64,000 nt of DNA, from positions 176,535 through 240,534 of the forward strand of contig CALLKK010000010.1 in NCBI GenBank assembly GCA_938008435.1, given 5' to 3'. The DNA is from an uncultured Steroidobacter sp. (GTDB lineage Bacteria > Pseudomonadota > Gammaproteobacteria > Steroidobacterales > Steroidobacteraceae). Within the stretch, counting starts at the first letter, position 1; each line of letters begins with the position of its first letter. The notes beneath the pieces are model-generated. The model was not told where the DNA came from. It saw only the letters and a program-made list of their open reading frames with translations, and made no database searches. The translations under genes and the position numbers were made by a program. Of the stretch, positions 52,571-60,709 are shown one piece after another.

Positions 52571-52640
52571 GGTCTCCCTCGGTCCGAACTGATCACGCTT
52601 CGGTGAAGCGACCTAGTATCGGTACGGGTCGAGGGAGACT
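52571..52640 (-). promoter_or_regulatory. SD-sequestering leader of the autotransporter
   Basis: In the minus-strand transcript GTCTCCCTCG (52639-52630) is exactly complementary to CGAGGGAGAC (52581-52572), which contains the ribosome site GAGGGAGA located five bases before the ATG (52568). Between them a CGCTTC/GAAGCG hairpin (52610-52596) with a 3-base loop can stack. The closed form would hide the ribosome site; opening by temperature, ligand or a regulatory RNA would allow translation. Confidence 0.6.
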
Positions 52641-52659
52641 CTTGGACTGAGCGCCGGGA

Positions 52660-53640
52660 CTAGGAGGAACTGACGTGCTCGCCGCAGGCGGCCGAGTGAC
52701 GCATCTCGCTCGGCGTCACGCCGAAGCGACGACGGAAGGTGCGATTGAAATAGGAGAGATCGCTGAAACCGCTTTCGAATGCGATCCCGCTGATGCCTCT
52801 GTGAGCGCGTGTCGCAGAGCAGAGGAGCCGGCGCGCATGATCCAGCCGTGCGTTGAGCACGAACTCGGTAAAGCTCGTCCCCGCGCTCGCGAACAAGTCG
52901 CGGACATAACGTGGCGAAATGCCATGGCGTCGCGCCAACCATTCGAGCGACAGCTCCGGCCGGGCGAGATTGGCTTCGATGTCGGACTTGAGGGCCGACC
53001 ACCGCACTTGCCGCAAGGTGCCGCGGCTCGCGTGTTCTTCAGCATCGCGGCTCGCCCCGGCGGCCACCGCCACGAGATCGACGATGTGTCTAGCGCAGGA
53101 TGTCGTCGTCGCGGGACGCAGCGCCTCGAACTCATCAGCGACCAGCGTCCGTGCGTAATGCGTCAGCAGCGACAACTCAGGACAAGGCGGCAGCTTGTCC
53201 ATCGCGAGCACCCGCGCAGGATTGCGCAACAAGAGCTGCAGGCGCGCACGTGGAATCGCGATATCTAGGAACGTGGAAGTCGTCCCGAAGCGATGCTCCG
53301 TTGAAATACCGCTGGTGCCGAGATAGGCATCTCCCGCCGTGAGCAACGTCGGAGCACCGCCGTTGCGCGAGCGAACGATCGCGCCGCTCATGACGATGCA
53401 GAGAACGAGATCGTCCATACCGTCGACCAGATGTCTATCGGTCCTCCGCGACACGCACGGCGAGCAGCTCGCGCTCACCACGGTCACCTCGTCGAGCTTG
53501 CGCACGGCGGCATCGACGACGAGCGGCGCATCGTTCACGGGCTCGATATCGACCTGCTCCACGACGGAATAGACATCGCGAAAGAAGGCGATTCGTTCTC
53601 CTTCAGGGATGTCGGACGAGGAAAACCGCTGCAGGCTCAT
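52660..53640 (-). CDS. AraC-family regulator
   Basis: A 326-residue regulator: an N-terminal AraC-binding-like domain (about 1-200; DLVLCIVMSGAIVRSRNGG) and a C-terminal double helix-turn-helix (LSLEWLARRHGISPRYVRDLFA, ISGIAFESGFSDLSYFNRTFRRRFG). ATG 53640 follows GAGAAAAG. It lies directly upstream of the autotransporter on the same strand and is the obvious candidate regulator. Confidence 0.88.
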   Translation of the reverse strand: MSLQRFSSSDIPEGERIAFFRDVYSVVEQVDIEPVNDAPLVVDAAVRKLDEVTVVSASCSPCVSRRTDRHLVDGMDDLVLCIVMSGAIVRSRNGGAPTLLTAGDAYLGTSGISTEHRFGTTSTFLDIAIPRARLQLLLRNPARVLAMDKLPPCPELSLLTHYARTLVADEFEALRPATTTSCARHIVDLVAVAAGASRDAEEHASRGTLRQVRWSALKSDIEANLARPELSLEWLARRHGISPRYVRDLFASAGTSFTEFVLNARLDHARRLLCSATRAHRGISGIAFESGFSDLSYFNRTFRRRFGVTPSEMRHSAACGEHVSSS

Positions 53641-53678
53641 ATTCTTTTCTCGACACCCCGCTGCTGCATGCATCCGCC

Positions 53679-55058
53679 CTATGCGGTATTTTCGGCGCGC
53701 GACGGGCTTCGAATGGAGCCCATTATCGCCGGCTCGCGCACGCGGCGCACGAGAAATGTGCCACAGAGCATGAGCGGAACGGCTACCAGCAGGCCCATTT
53801 TTTGGTGGGCGCTGACGGCCGTGAGCGCTCCCACGACCACCGGCCCCACGAATCCGGCCACCTGACTTGCCAGCGTATAGACACCGAAGAGCTCCGTCAG
53901 GCGTTCGGGCGGCGCGATTCGCGCAAAAAGAGTGCGGCTCGATGCCATGACCGCCCCAGCCGCCCCGGCGAATCCGGCCACGGCCGCCAGATAGACCCAT
54001 TCAGCCGCCGTGCCGAACATTTGCGCATCCTCCGAACGCGGGAGCGTCACGAAGAGCAGCACTCGATCTTGTTCGCACGCCAGCATGACGAGGAAGGTCA
54101 GCGCGCCCACGAGCAGCGCCGCGATCAGCGTGGAGCGAGCGCCGCATCGTCGGTCTATCAGCCCACCCACGGCGCCGCCGAGGACGACGAAGGGCGTCGC
54201 CCAAAGCCCGTAAAGAATGAGCTCGCGCGTTCCCCAACCGAACGTTGTGGCGGCAATAATGCCGCCGAACAGATAGACAATGTTGACGCCGCTATGAAAC
54301 ACGAGCCGCGCGGCGAGAAACGTCGACACGTCGCCTAGCTTGCGCGCCTCGATCAAGGTCGTGCGCACGCGCCCCATCCCTTCGCCGATCGCACGGTTCC
54401 AGCGCAGCTCACGCGACGCGCGATCGGGAACCAACAGCAATAACGGCAGCATGAACACGACGAGCCACAGGCCTGCGACCGGCCCCACGATCCGCTCGAT
54501 CGTGACCTCTCCTGTTACGTCCGGCGCGACTGAGCGCTCGATGGCGAACCAGATGAGCACGAGCGAGAGCATGCCTGCGAGCTGACCGAGCGCGATGCCG
54601 AAGCCGGACAGCACGCCGATGCGCCGCTCTGATGCAATCGAGGGAAGCATCGCGTTGGCGAAGACGAAGAGCAGTTCAATGCTCACTGTCGCCAAGATCA
54701 CGGCAATTAGGATGACGAGCGGTGTGATGCCCGGCTCGGCCCACCACAGCGCCATGCATCCGCATCCCGCCGTGATGGTGCAACCGAGAAGCCAGGGCTT
54801 ACGCCGTCCGCCCGCATCGGCGATCGCACCCAATAGCGGCCCGAGCATCACGAGCGCGAATCCGGCGATCGAGTGCGTATAGCTCCACAGCGCCTGGCCG
54901 CGCACAGGATCGGCGACGACATGGCCGACGAAATACGGACCGAACAGAAAGACGACGATGAGCGAGTAGTACGGCTGACACGCCCACTCGTGAATCGTCC
55001 ATGCAGCCTGCGCCAGCGACGAGCTCGGCTCCGCCGGTATGCCGTTTCGTTTCTTTAT
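53679..55058 (-). CDS. UMF1-type MFS transporter, possible ATA start
   Basis: A transporter with the UMF1/Atg22-like pattern WACQPYYSLIVVFLFGPYFVG, DPVRGQALWSYTHSIAG and LLGAIADAGGRRKPWL in its first third, then about ten more membrane segments. ATG or GTG codons in frame begin only at 54905, which would remove the first helix. The only well-placed start is ATA at 55058, five bases behind AGGAGG. With it the product is 459 residues, the family's usual size. So this is either a non-canonical start, a start-codon mutation or a sequencing error. Confidence 0.75.
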   Translation of the reverse strand: MKKRNGIPAEPSSSLAQAAWTIHEWACQPYYSLIVVFLFGPYFVGHVVADPVRGQALWSYTHSIAGFALVMLGPLLGAIADAGGRRKPWLLGCTITAGCGCMALWWAEPGITPLVILIAVILATVSIELLFVFANAMLPSIASERRIGVLSGFGIALGQLAGMLSLVLIWFAIERSVAPDVTGEVTIERIVGPVAGLWLVVFMLPLLLLVPDRASRELRWNRAIGEGMGRVRTTLIEARKLGDVSTFLAARLVFHSGVNIVYLFGGIIAATTFGWGTRELILYGLWATPFVVLGGAVGGLIDRRCGARSTLIAALLVGALTFLVMLACEQDRVLLFVTLPRSEDAQMFGTAAEWVYLAAVAGFAGAAGAVMASSRTLFARIAPPERLTELFGVYTLASQVAGFVGPVVVGALTAVSAHQKMGLLVAVPLMLCGTFLVRRVREPAIMGSIRSPSRAENTA

Positions 55059-55236
55059 ACGCGCCTCCTCCCCAATGCAGGCCGCGCTGAATTCACTCTA
55101 TTATCGGCTGTCGCGTTCGCCACGGATGAGCAATCCGGTCGCGAACGACTCCCTTGTCTACGGACTATAGGCCCATGGGCGAGAGTGGTTTCAAGCAGCC
55201 CCTAGCCCCGTAAAGCGCGCACCTCTCTCGCTACCA

Positions 55237-55270
55237 CCTACAGTCTACCGCCTACAGCCTCGCTAGAGCG
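55237..55270. repeat. Dispersed heptamer repeat, reverse orientation
   Basis: CTACAGT, CTACCGC and CTACAGC followed by CTCGCTAGAGCG. CTACAGC is the reverse complement of GCTGTAG, a circular form of the CTGTAGC unit at 24.9 kb. It lies between the UMF1 gene and the kinase remnant. Confidence 0.5.
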
Positions 55271-55356
55271 CTTGACGCTAAGAAATTCCCAGTGGGAAAG
55301 CAGCCGGCAGGCTCGCACCCACTGGCGTCGTGAGTTGAATCGTCATTCAGCGGTGC

Positions 55357-55550
55357 CTAACCGGCTCCCGCAAAGATCGGATCCCGTCTGAATCGCACTC
55401 CGGTGTCGTACGCAAGCGCAGCTGGCACGACCAGCTCGATCGTCGTACCCGCGCCGACACGACTCACGATGTTGAGTCGCGCGCGAATGTGCTGCGCACG
55501 CTCACGCATCCCTTGCAGCCCCCAGGTTCGTGCGTACCCAGCCAATGCAT
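55357..55550 (-). pseudogene. C-terminal remnant of a sensor histidine kinase
   Basis: About 60 residues in one frame: GYARTWGLQGMRERAQHI, then SRVGAGTTIELVVPAALAYD. This is the end of the HATPase domain of NarL-type sensor kinases (often with two-component propeller sensors), including the GLxGMRERA and GxGTxIxLxVP blocks and the family's ASIAYA-like tail. Upstream the frame has no kinase residues, so only the 3' end survives. Confidence 0.7.
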
Positions 55551-55766
55551 CACCGCAGCGACTCATCAGCATCAGCGCGAGCGACGAGACCAATGCTGCA
55601 TGGCAGACAAACGCACGCTTTTGGTGCGACGGGCGCGCGAGCAGCGTGAACCGGGACACCAGGAAGGATCGGGCACTCATCGGAACGCTCGCGCGCCTGG
55701 AGAAGCCGGATGCGCTGACTATATACGAACGCATGGAACGTGCGCCGCGTTGCAAAATCCGTTCGC

Positions 55767-56774
55767 TCAGAACCCAGCCAACACCACCTTGCCCTGCGCC
55801 TTGCCGCTCTCGATCAGCGCATGCGCACGACGCAGATTCTCGGCGTTGATGAGGCCGAGGCGATGATTGACCGTGCTGCGGATACGACCCGCATCTACCA
55901 AGTCGGCGACTTCGCCGAGCAATCGTCCCTGCTCGCTCATATCGGGCGTTTCGAACAAGGAGCGAGTGAACATCAGCTCCCAATGGAACGAGAGGGACTT
56001 CAACTTCAGCTGCATGACGTCGAGCGGATCGTCGTCGATCACGGCGAGCGCGCCCTGCGGTTTGAGGCTCTTGACGATCTCGTCGAAGTGCCGTCCGGTC
56101 TGCGTGAGCGACGCGACGAAGTCGACCTCGCCGATGCCCGCGGCTTGCAGTGCAGCAGAAAGCGGCTGGCGATGGTCGATTACCGCGTGGGCGCCGAGAT
56201 CGAGGCACCACTGACGTGTCTCGGGCCGCGAGGCCGTCGCGATGATCTCGAGCCGCGTGAGCTGGCGGGCGAGCTGAATCAACATGGAGCCGACGCCGCC
56301 CGCACCGCCGACGATCAACAAGCGCTGCCCCGCGCCTCCGTTCTTCGGGATGCGCAGGCGATCGAAGAGCAATTCATACGCGGTGATGGAGGTCAGCGGC
56401 AGTGCCGCAGCCGCTGCATCGTCGAGCGATTGCGGGGCGTGCGCCACGAGGCGCTCATCCACGACGTGCAGCTCGCTATTGGTGCCGGGTTGATTGATCG
56501 CACCTGCGTAATAGACGCGATCGCCGACTTTGAACAGCGAGACATCCTTGCCCACGGCTTCCACCTGGCCGACGGCATCCCATCCGAGCACTTCGACCTG
56601 ACCTTCGGCGGGCGGCCGCGATTGCCGGATCTTGGTGTCGACGGGATTCACCGAAATGGCGCTCACACGCACCAAAAGGTCGCGCGGCCTGGGCGAGGGC
56701 GTCGGTAGCTCTACGTCTTCGAGCGACCGAGCGTCGGTGATAGGAAGATTGAGTCGATAGCCGATCGCTTTCAT
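55767..56774 (-). CDS. Zinc-independent alcohol dehydrogenase family oxidoreductase (quinone-reductase-like)
   Basis: A 335-residue medium-chain dehydrogenase: N-terminal GroES-like domain (PRPRDLLVRVSAISVNPVDTK, GWDAVGQVEAVG), Rossmann motif GGAGGVGS (about 154-161) and the C-terminal AHALIESGKAQGKVVL. No zinc ligands in the usual places, as in the ZADH/QOR branch that reduces quinones or enones. Divergent from a LysR gene 76 bases away, with a shared palindrome in between. Confidence 0.92.
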   Translation of the reverse strand: MKAIGYRLNLPITDARSLEDVELPTPSPRPRDLLVRVSAISVNPVDTKIRQSRPPAEGQVEVLGWDAVGQVEAVGKDVSLFKVGDRVYYAGAINQPGTNSELHVVDERLVAHAPQSLDDAAAAALPLTSITAYELLFDRLRIPKNGGAGQRLLIVGGAGGVGSMLIQLARQLTRLEIIATASRPETRQWCLDLGAHAVIDHRQPLSAALQAAGIGEVDFVASLTQTGRHFDEIVKSLKPQGALAVIDDDPLDVMQLKLKSLSFHWELMFTRSLFETPDMSEQGRLLGEVADLVDAGRIRSTVNHRLGLINAENLRRAHALIESGKAQGKVVLAGF

Positions 56775-56820
56775 GACGAGTCCCTCCTTGAGCGTTACGA
56801 GTGGACTCGACTGTAGAGTG

Positions 56821-56835
56821 TCGATCTATGATCGA
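56821..56835. promoter_or_regulatory. Candidate LysR operator between the oxidoreductase and lysR
   Basis: TCGATC TAT GATCGA, a perfect dyad with a 3-base centre, in the 91-base divergent region. LysR regulators usually bind T-N11-A-type dyads in just this position and control the divergent gene. Confidence 0.55.
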
Positions 56836-56865
56836 TAAACGCCCTCGCCTTTGAATCACACTCAA

Positions 56866-57789
56866 ATGCCAATTGAAAATATCGGGGACTTGCGCGTCCT
56901 CGTTCATACCGCACGCAGCGGGAGCCTGACGGCGGCCGCCAACAAGCTGGGCATCACGCCGGCTGCGGCGAGCGCGGCGCTCAAGCGTCTGGAAACTCAG
57001 CTCGGCATCAGGCTGTTCGAACGCTCGACGCGTGCGATGCGTTTGACGCCGCAGGGCGAGACCTTGCTGGACTATGCAAGCCGCGCGCTGGATTTGGTGG
57101 CAGAGGGCGAGGCGCAGGCGACGGCCGACCGTGCCGATCTCATGGGACTGATTCGTCTGGCTGCACCGTCCGATCTCACCCGCAGCACGTTGTTGCCGTG
57201 GCTGGACGAGTTCATGGCCGCACATCCAGGCGTGCAGCTTGCGCTCTCGGTCGGCGACCGTCCGCTCGATGTCGTTCGCGATGAAGTGGATCTGGCCATC
57301 CGGTATGGACAGCTCGTCGATTCACGATTGGTCGCGCGCTGTCTCATGCGCACTGCGCCGGTGGTCGTCGCGGCGCCGAGTTACCTCGCGCGCCATCCGG
57401 CGCCGCAAACCCCGATGGAGCTCACCCAGCACAATTGCCTCGCGTACGACCGCGCGGGCAAGCCGCATCGACATTGGCGGTTCACGCGCGACGGCCAATC
57501 GATCGAGGTGCACGTGAACGGCGACCGCAGCGTGGACGATGCATCGCTCGCCCGACAATGGGCGATCACCGGCGCCGGTATCCTGATCAAGTCGCCCATC
57601 GAGCAACGGCAGGAGATGGCAGATGGACGCCTCGTTCGTTTGCTCGAACAGTGGCAGATCGAGAGCTATCCCTTGCACGCGATTCTGCCGAGCGGCCGCT
57701 TCGTTCCGGCGCGCGTTCGCAGGCTGGTCGATTTTCTTGCGGCCAAGTTCGAGGGTGTTGCCCAGGAGCTCGGCCAACTGCTGAGCTGA
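56866..57789 (+). CDS. LysR-family regulator of the divergent oxidoreductase
   Basis: A 307-residue LysR protein starting MPIENIGDL. The helix-turn-helix covers about 10-60 (GSLTAAANKLGITPAAASAALKRLE), the effector domain about 85-290 with the RLAAPSDL strand. TTG 56851 could add five residues. Divergent pairing with a quinone-reductase-like gene is the classic LysR arrangement and suggests electrophile or quinone sensing. A strong hairpin follows its stop. Confidence 0.92.
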   Translation: MPIENIGDLRVLVHTARSGSLTAAANKLGITPAAASAALKRLETQLGIRLFERSTRAMRLTPQGETLLDYASRALDLVAEGEAQATADRADLMGLIRLAAPSDLTRSTLLPWLDEFMAAHPGVQLALSVGDRPLDVVRDEVDLAIRYGQLVDSRLVARCLMRTAPVVVAAPSYLARHPAPQTPMELTQHNCLAYDRAGKPHRHWRFTRDGQSIEVHVNGDRSVDDASLARQWAITGAGILIKSPIEQRQEMADGRLVRLLEQWQIESYPLHAILPSGRFVPARVRRLVDFLAAKFEGVAQELGQLLS

Positions 57790-57794
57790 ATAAG

Positions 57795-57820
57795 CGGGCG
57801 CGAGCGATTGCTCGCGCCCG
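57795..57820. terminator. Strong hairpin after lysR
   Basis: CGGGCGCGAGC and GCTCGCGCCCG pair in a perfect 11-bp stem with the loop GATT, starting 5 bases after the lysR stop (57789). No T-run follows, so a U-less terminator or transcript-end stabiliser is likely. Confidence 0.55.
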
Positions 57821-57864
57821 TCACCCGCATCGACCCATTTTCTCTTGCGTGAGTCGTTAGTTGT

Positions 57865-57948
57865 TCACTCGCGCAGGAACTTCAACAGATCCTCGTTGAG
57901 ACGATCCTTGTGTGGGTCCGTAATGCCGTGCGGACCGCCTTCGTAGAA
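57865..57948 (-). pseudogene. C-terminal remnant of an alpha/beta hydrolase (chloroperoxidase-like)
   Basis: Minus strand, ending TGA at 57865. The 27 residues read FYEGGPHGITDPHKDRLNEDL plus LKFLRE, matching the conserved tail of non-heme chloroperoxidase-type hydrolases, including the catalytic His in GGPHG. The frame breaks at 57948, where the oppositely oriented response-regulator remnant begins. Confidence 0.75.
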
Positions 57949-58078
57949 ACAAGTCGCCGCGAGACTTCACCTCTCGGAAGAGACCGTGAAGACGCACATG
58001 CGCAGCATCCTCGCGAAGCTCAATGCTCAGGACCGCACGCATGTGGTGATGATCGCCTTACGGCGTCAAGGCTTTTGA
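57947..58078 (+). pseudogene. C-terminal remnant of a LuxR/NarL-type response regulator
   Basis: Plus strand, ending TGA at 58076-58078. The 43 residues read KQVAARLHLSEETVKTHM, then RSILAKLNAQDRTHVVMI and ALRRQGF: the second half of a NarL helix-turn-helix with its recognition helix. A TAG stands directly before the first codon. The receiver domain is missing. It abuts the hydrolase remnant with a 1-2 base overlap. Confidence 0.78.
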
Positions 58079-58356
58079 TGATCATGCTCGTGCGGCCCCC
58101 ATATCAGGCTGTGCACGTCGGAGCGTGGGCTCTGGAATCCATGATCTTTGCCACGGAGCTTCCCTTGCCACTCGACTATCCGTGCCAGTTCGTGCGTAAG
58201 GAGGTACTGCTTATAGCTAGAGAGCCTGGGTCAGCACACGATTTGATTCACATAGAGGACACAAGACGCCCCCTGTCGCGGTGCTCACACTGTCGGAATG
58301 CGACTTGGATCACGCGGCGGAGGTCGCGTGCGATAGACGAAGGAGAAGGGAACGGC
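58079..58356. other. Intergenic segment beyond the remnants
   Basis: No gene, hairpin with T-run or repeat is convincing here. Composition is lower in GC than the neighbours in parts (58190-58260). Confidence 0.4.
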
Positions 58357-58385
58357 AGCAGCAACGGCCGCGGCCACCGTTGCTG
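58357..58385 (-). terminator. Candidate terminator of the glycosyltransferase gene
   Basis: Minus strand GCAGCAACGG (58385-58376) and CCGTTGCTGC (58366-58357) form a perfect 10-bp stem with a 9-base loop, 20 bases beyond the stop. A pyrimidine-rich TTCCCTTCTCCTTC tract follows instead of a pure T-run. Confidence 0.45.
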
Positions 58386-58404
58386 CCTTGCGCAGGCGGA
58401 TGCT

Positions 58405-59589
58405 TCAGCCGGCGATTTGCTCGAGCACCGCGAGGATCTTCTGTGCCGTAATGTCCCAGCGGAACTGGGCGGCGCGTTCGCGGCCGGCGTCGATTAGCTG
58501 CTGGCGTAGCGATGTGTCGGTTAGCAGCCGTTCGAGCCCGTCGGCGATGGAATCCACTGATGCGGGATCGACCAAATAGGCGGCGCCTTCCGCGAGCTCT
58601 TTCGTGCCCCAGCGATTCGAGGTGAGCACCGGGCAGCCGGTGGCCATCGCTTCGATCATCGGCAGGCCGACGGATTCGAATGTCGAAGGCAGGAGGAGCG
58701 CCTCGGCCTGCGCGTACACCGCCGCGAGCGATTCGTGATCCACCCAGCCCAAGCGGCGTACCCACGGCGTCAGCCCCAAGCGCTCGGGTTCCCAGATCTC
58801 GTGCTCCGATAGAAAACGGTTTTCGCCGCCGGCGATGACGAGCGACACACCGAGGCGCGGTCCGACGCGTGCGTACGCATGTACGAGTCGTTTGAAGTTC
58901 TTGGGCGGATAGACAGCGCCGCTGTAGACGACGTAGCGATCCGGCAGCTTCAAGCGCGCGCGCTCGGCTTTCAGCTCCTCTTCGCTGAACTTGCGCCAGA
59001 AAGCGGCGCTGATACCCGGATACACGGTGTGAATCCGCTCCGGCGGCACATTCAGATACTGGACGATGAGATCGCTCGTGACCTTCGAGACCGAGATGAT
59101 CGCCTTCGCTTGCGCGGCATAGCGTGGCACCAGGAAGCGATGCGCGAGGCGATGCCTCAAGAGCGAGGCCTCCGGCATGATGTACCAGTCGAGCCCATGG
59201 CAAACCCATACCGACGGGCATGGCGGCCGCAGCGGCAGAGAGAACTTGGGGTTAAACAAGACGTCGAGGCGGTACTTGGTAATCGCGCGTCGGACTGCGA
59301 TTTGATCCCACGTGAAAATGTTCGACGCGGGCAACCCGATCTCTTCCATGTTCGGCGCCTCGCGCATCATCCCGCACAGCGCCGGATTGCGATAGAGCAG
59401 CACGAAGGTGTGCGGCGATTCCAGTTGCGCCCATTCCTTAAGGAGCTGGCGCGTGTACACGGAAACGCCACCATGCGGCTCCAAGTGCCGAAGCATGATC
59501 CCGATGCGAAGCGGACGCACTGCTCCTGAGCGTGGCTGGTTCTGCACGTCGATGCTCGATTCGGAAACCGGTTTCAGAGCGGCAACCAT
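58405..59589 (-). CDS. Glycosyltransferase family 4
   Basis: A 394-residue GT-B enzyme: N-domain RIGIMLRHLEPHGGVSVYTRQLL (about 28-50), the linker region VYSGAVYPPKNF, and the nucleotide-sugar site ALLLPSTFESVGLPMIEAM with the E-x7-E pair. No signal peptide. It would add a sugar from an NDP-donor to a glycan or lipid; which one is unknown, since no other glycan genes are in the window. Confidence 0.9.
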   Translation of the reverse strand: MVAALKPVSESSIDVQNQPRSGAVRPLRIGIMLRHLEPHGGVSVYTRQLLKEWAQLESPHTFVLLYRNPALCGMMREAPNMEEIGLPASNIFTWDQIAVRRAITKYRLDVLFNPKFSLPLRPPCPSVWVCHGLDWYIMPEASLLRHRLAHRFLVPRYAAQAKAIISVSKVTSDLIVQYLNVPPERIHTVYPGISAAFWRKFSEEELKAERARLKLPDRYVVYSGAVYPPKNFKRLVHAYARVGPRLGVSLVIAGGENRFLSEHEIWEPERLGLTPWVRRLGWVDHESLAAVYAQAEALLLPSTFESVGLPMIEAMATGCPVLTSNRWGTKELAEGAAYLVDPASVDSIADGLERLLTDTSLRQQLIDAGRERAAQFRWDITAQKILAVLEQIAG

Positions 59590-60709
59590 GGCTTGAGCAC
59601 TTGATTCGCGATTGATCTCGTCGGGCCAGCGACGGGCGCATCGGCGATGCGCGACTACGGATGCGGCCCTTGCCTTGAGAAAGGAAGTCCTTGCGGCCAG
59701 CTAGGCGTGGTCGAACGAACGTCCGACAGTCGTCCTACGCCTTCACCTGATCGCGGACAGAACGTGCGCGCTTTTCGTCGGGTTCCCGAACGGATGTCGC
59801 GCGATACGCGCTCTGCGTCGTACCGAGCAGATCCGTGATGTTTGGCGTGTCTGTCGGTGGAAACCGCTCAGAAGGAGTGAGAGGAAAAATCAGCGCGTCG
59901 ATCGCCCTAGAATAAACCCGGGGCAGTCAATGGTGTGCGGATCTGTAAGCTAGCAGATTGGTTTCCTTGAGTGCGTCGCCAGGCCAGCATTCTCTTAATA
60001 CGAGCCAGATGTTTCTCGGCTATCCACCCGATCGGGGACTTCTGACGCTGGCGACCACGTTCATCGCGCCGATTCTCGGTGTGCGAGCGTACGTCACGCG
60101 CGCATTCGTGGATGCGGGACCGGCATTGGCGATCCGAATTACCTTCGGCGCGAAGCTTGCCCACCTCATGCAGGCGTCTTGCGCCCTCATGCCATGCCGG
60201 CGATTCCCGGAGTGAGCCTCTCAATCATCGCCTCGTTGGTTGCTACCGTTTGGTTACAACGTTGGCGGGAAGGCGGAGGTGCTCTCTGCCATTCTGCACA
60301 CGGTTACACAGTGTGTAGCTCGCGCGGGTGCTGCATCCGTGCTGATGATTTGTCCTGCTCGGTCTTTCGATAACCGCAGTCACCGGCGACGCGCACACGG
60401 TTGCTCATCAACGCGGCGCTCGTCTTCAGCGAGCACGACAGCTTGATCCGTTTACTTGGCTGAAGAGATTCGCCGGTACGTATTACAACACCGGGGAGCG
60501 TGAGCTGCCCCACATCCGCCTGGGTACGCATGCGCACCGGTCATCGAACGCCCCGGCACGCATATCTGCGAATGGCTTATTCGTGACGAGTGACGAGAAT
60601 CGTTCTTCGTCCCGTTTCCGCAGTGTCTTTTCGTATGCGAGCTCCGCGTTCCTGATACAGCTTCAGGCTGAACCCGGGTGCCTCTCGAGTCGCACGCTTC
60701 CACTTTGCC
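59590..60709. other. 1.1 kb without a recognisable gene
   Basis: Several open frames of 60-105 codons exist on both strands but none has a domain, a ribosome site or coding-like composition. A frame at 59958-60215 (+) includes a hydrophobic stretch (LLTLATTFIAPILGV) and may be a relic. GC content varies along the segment. It may hold decayed genes and the promoter of the receptor gene at 60710. Confidence 0.4.

Noticed and set aside
55286..55298. TTCCCA-G-TGGGAA palindrome near the kinase remnant
   Set aside because: Perfect but only 13 bases and without a gene start beside it; chance is likely.
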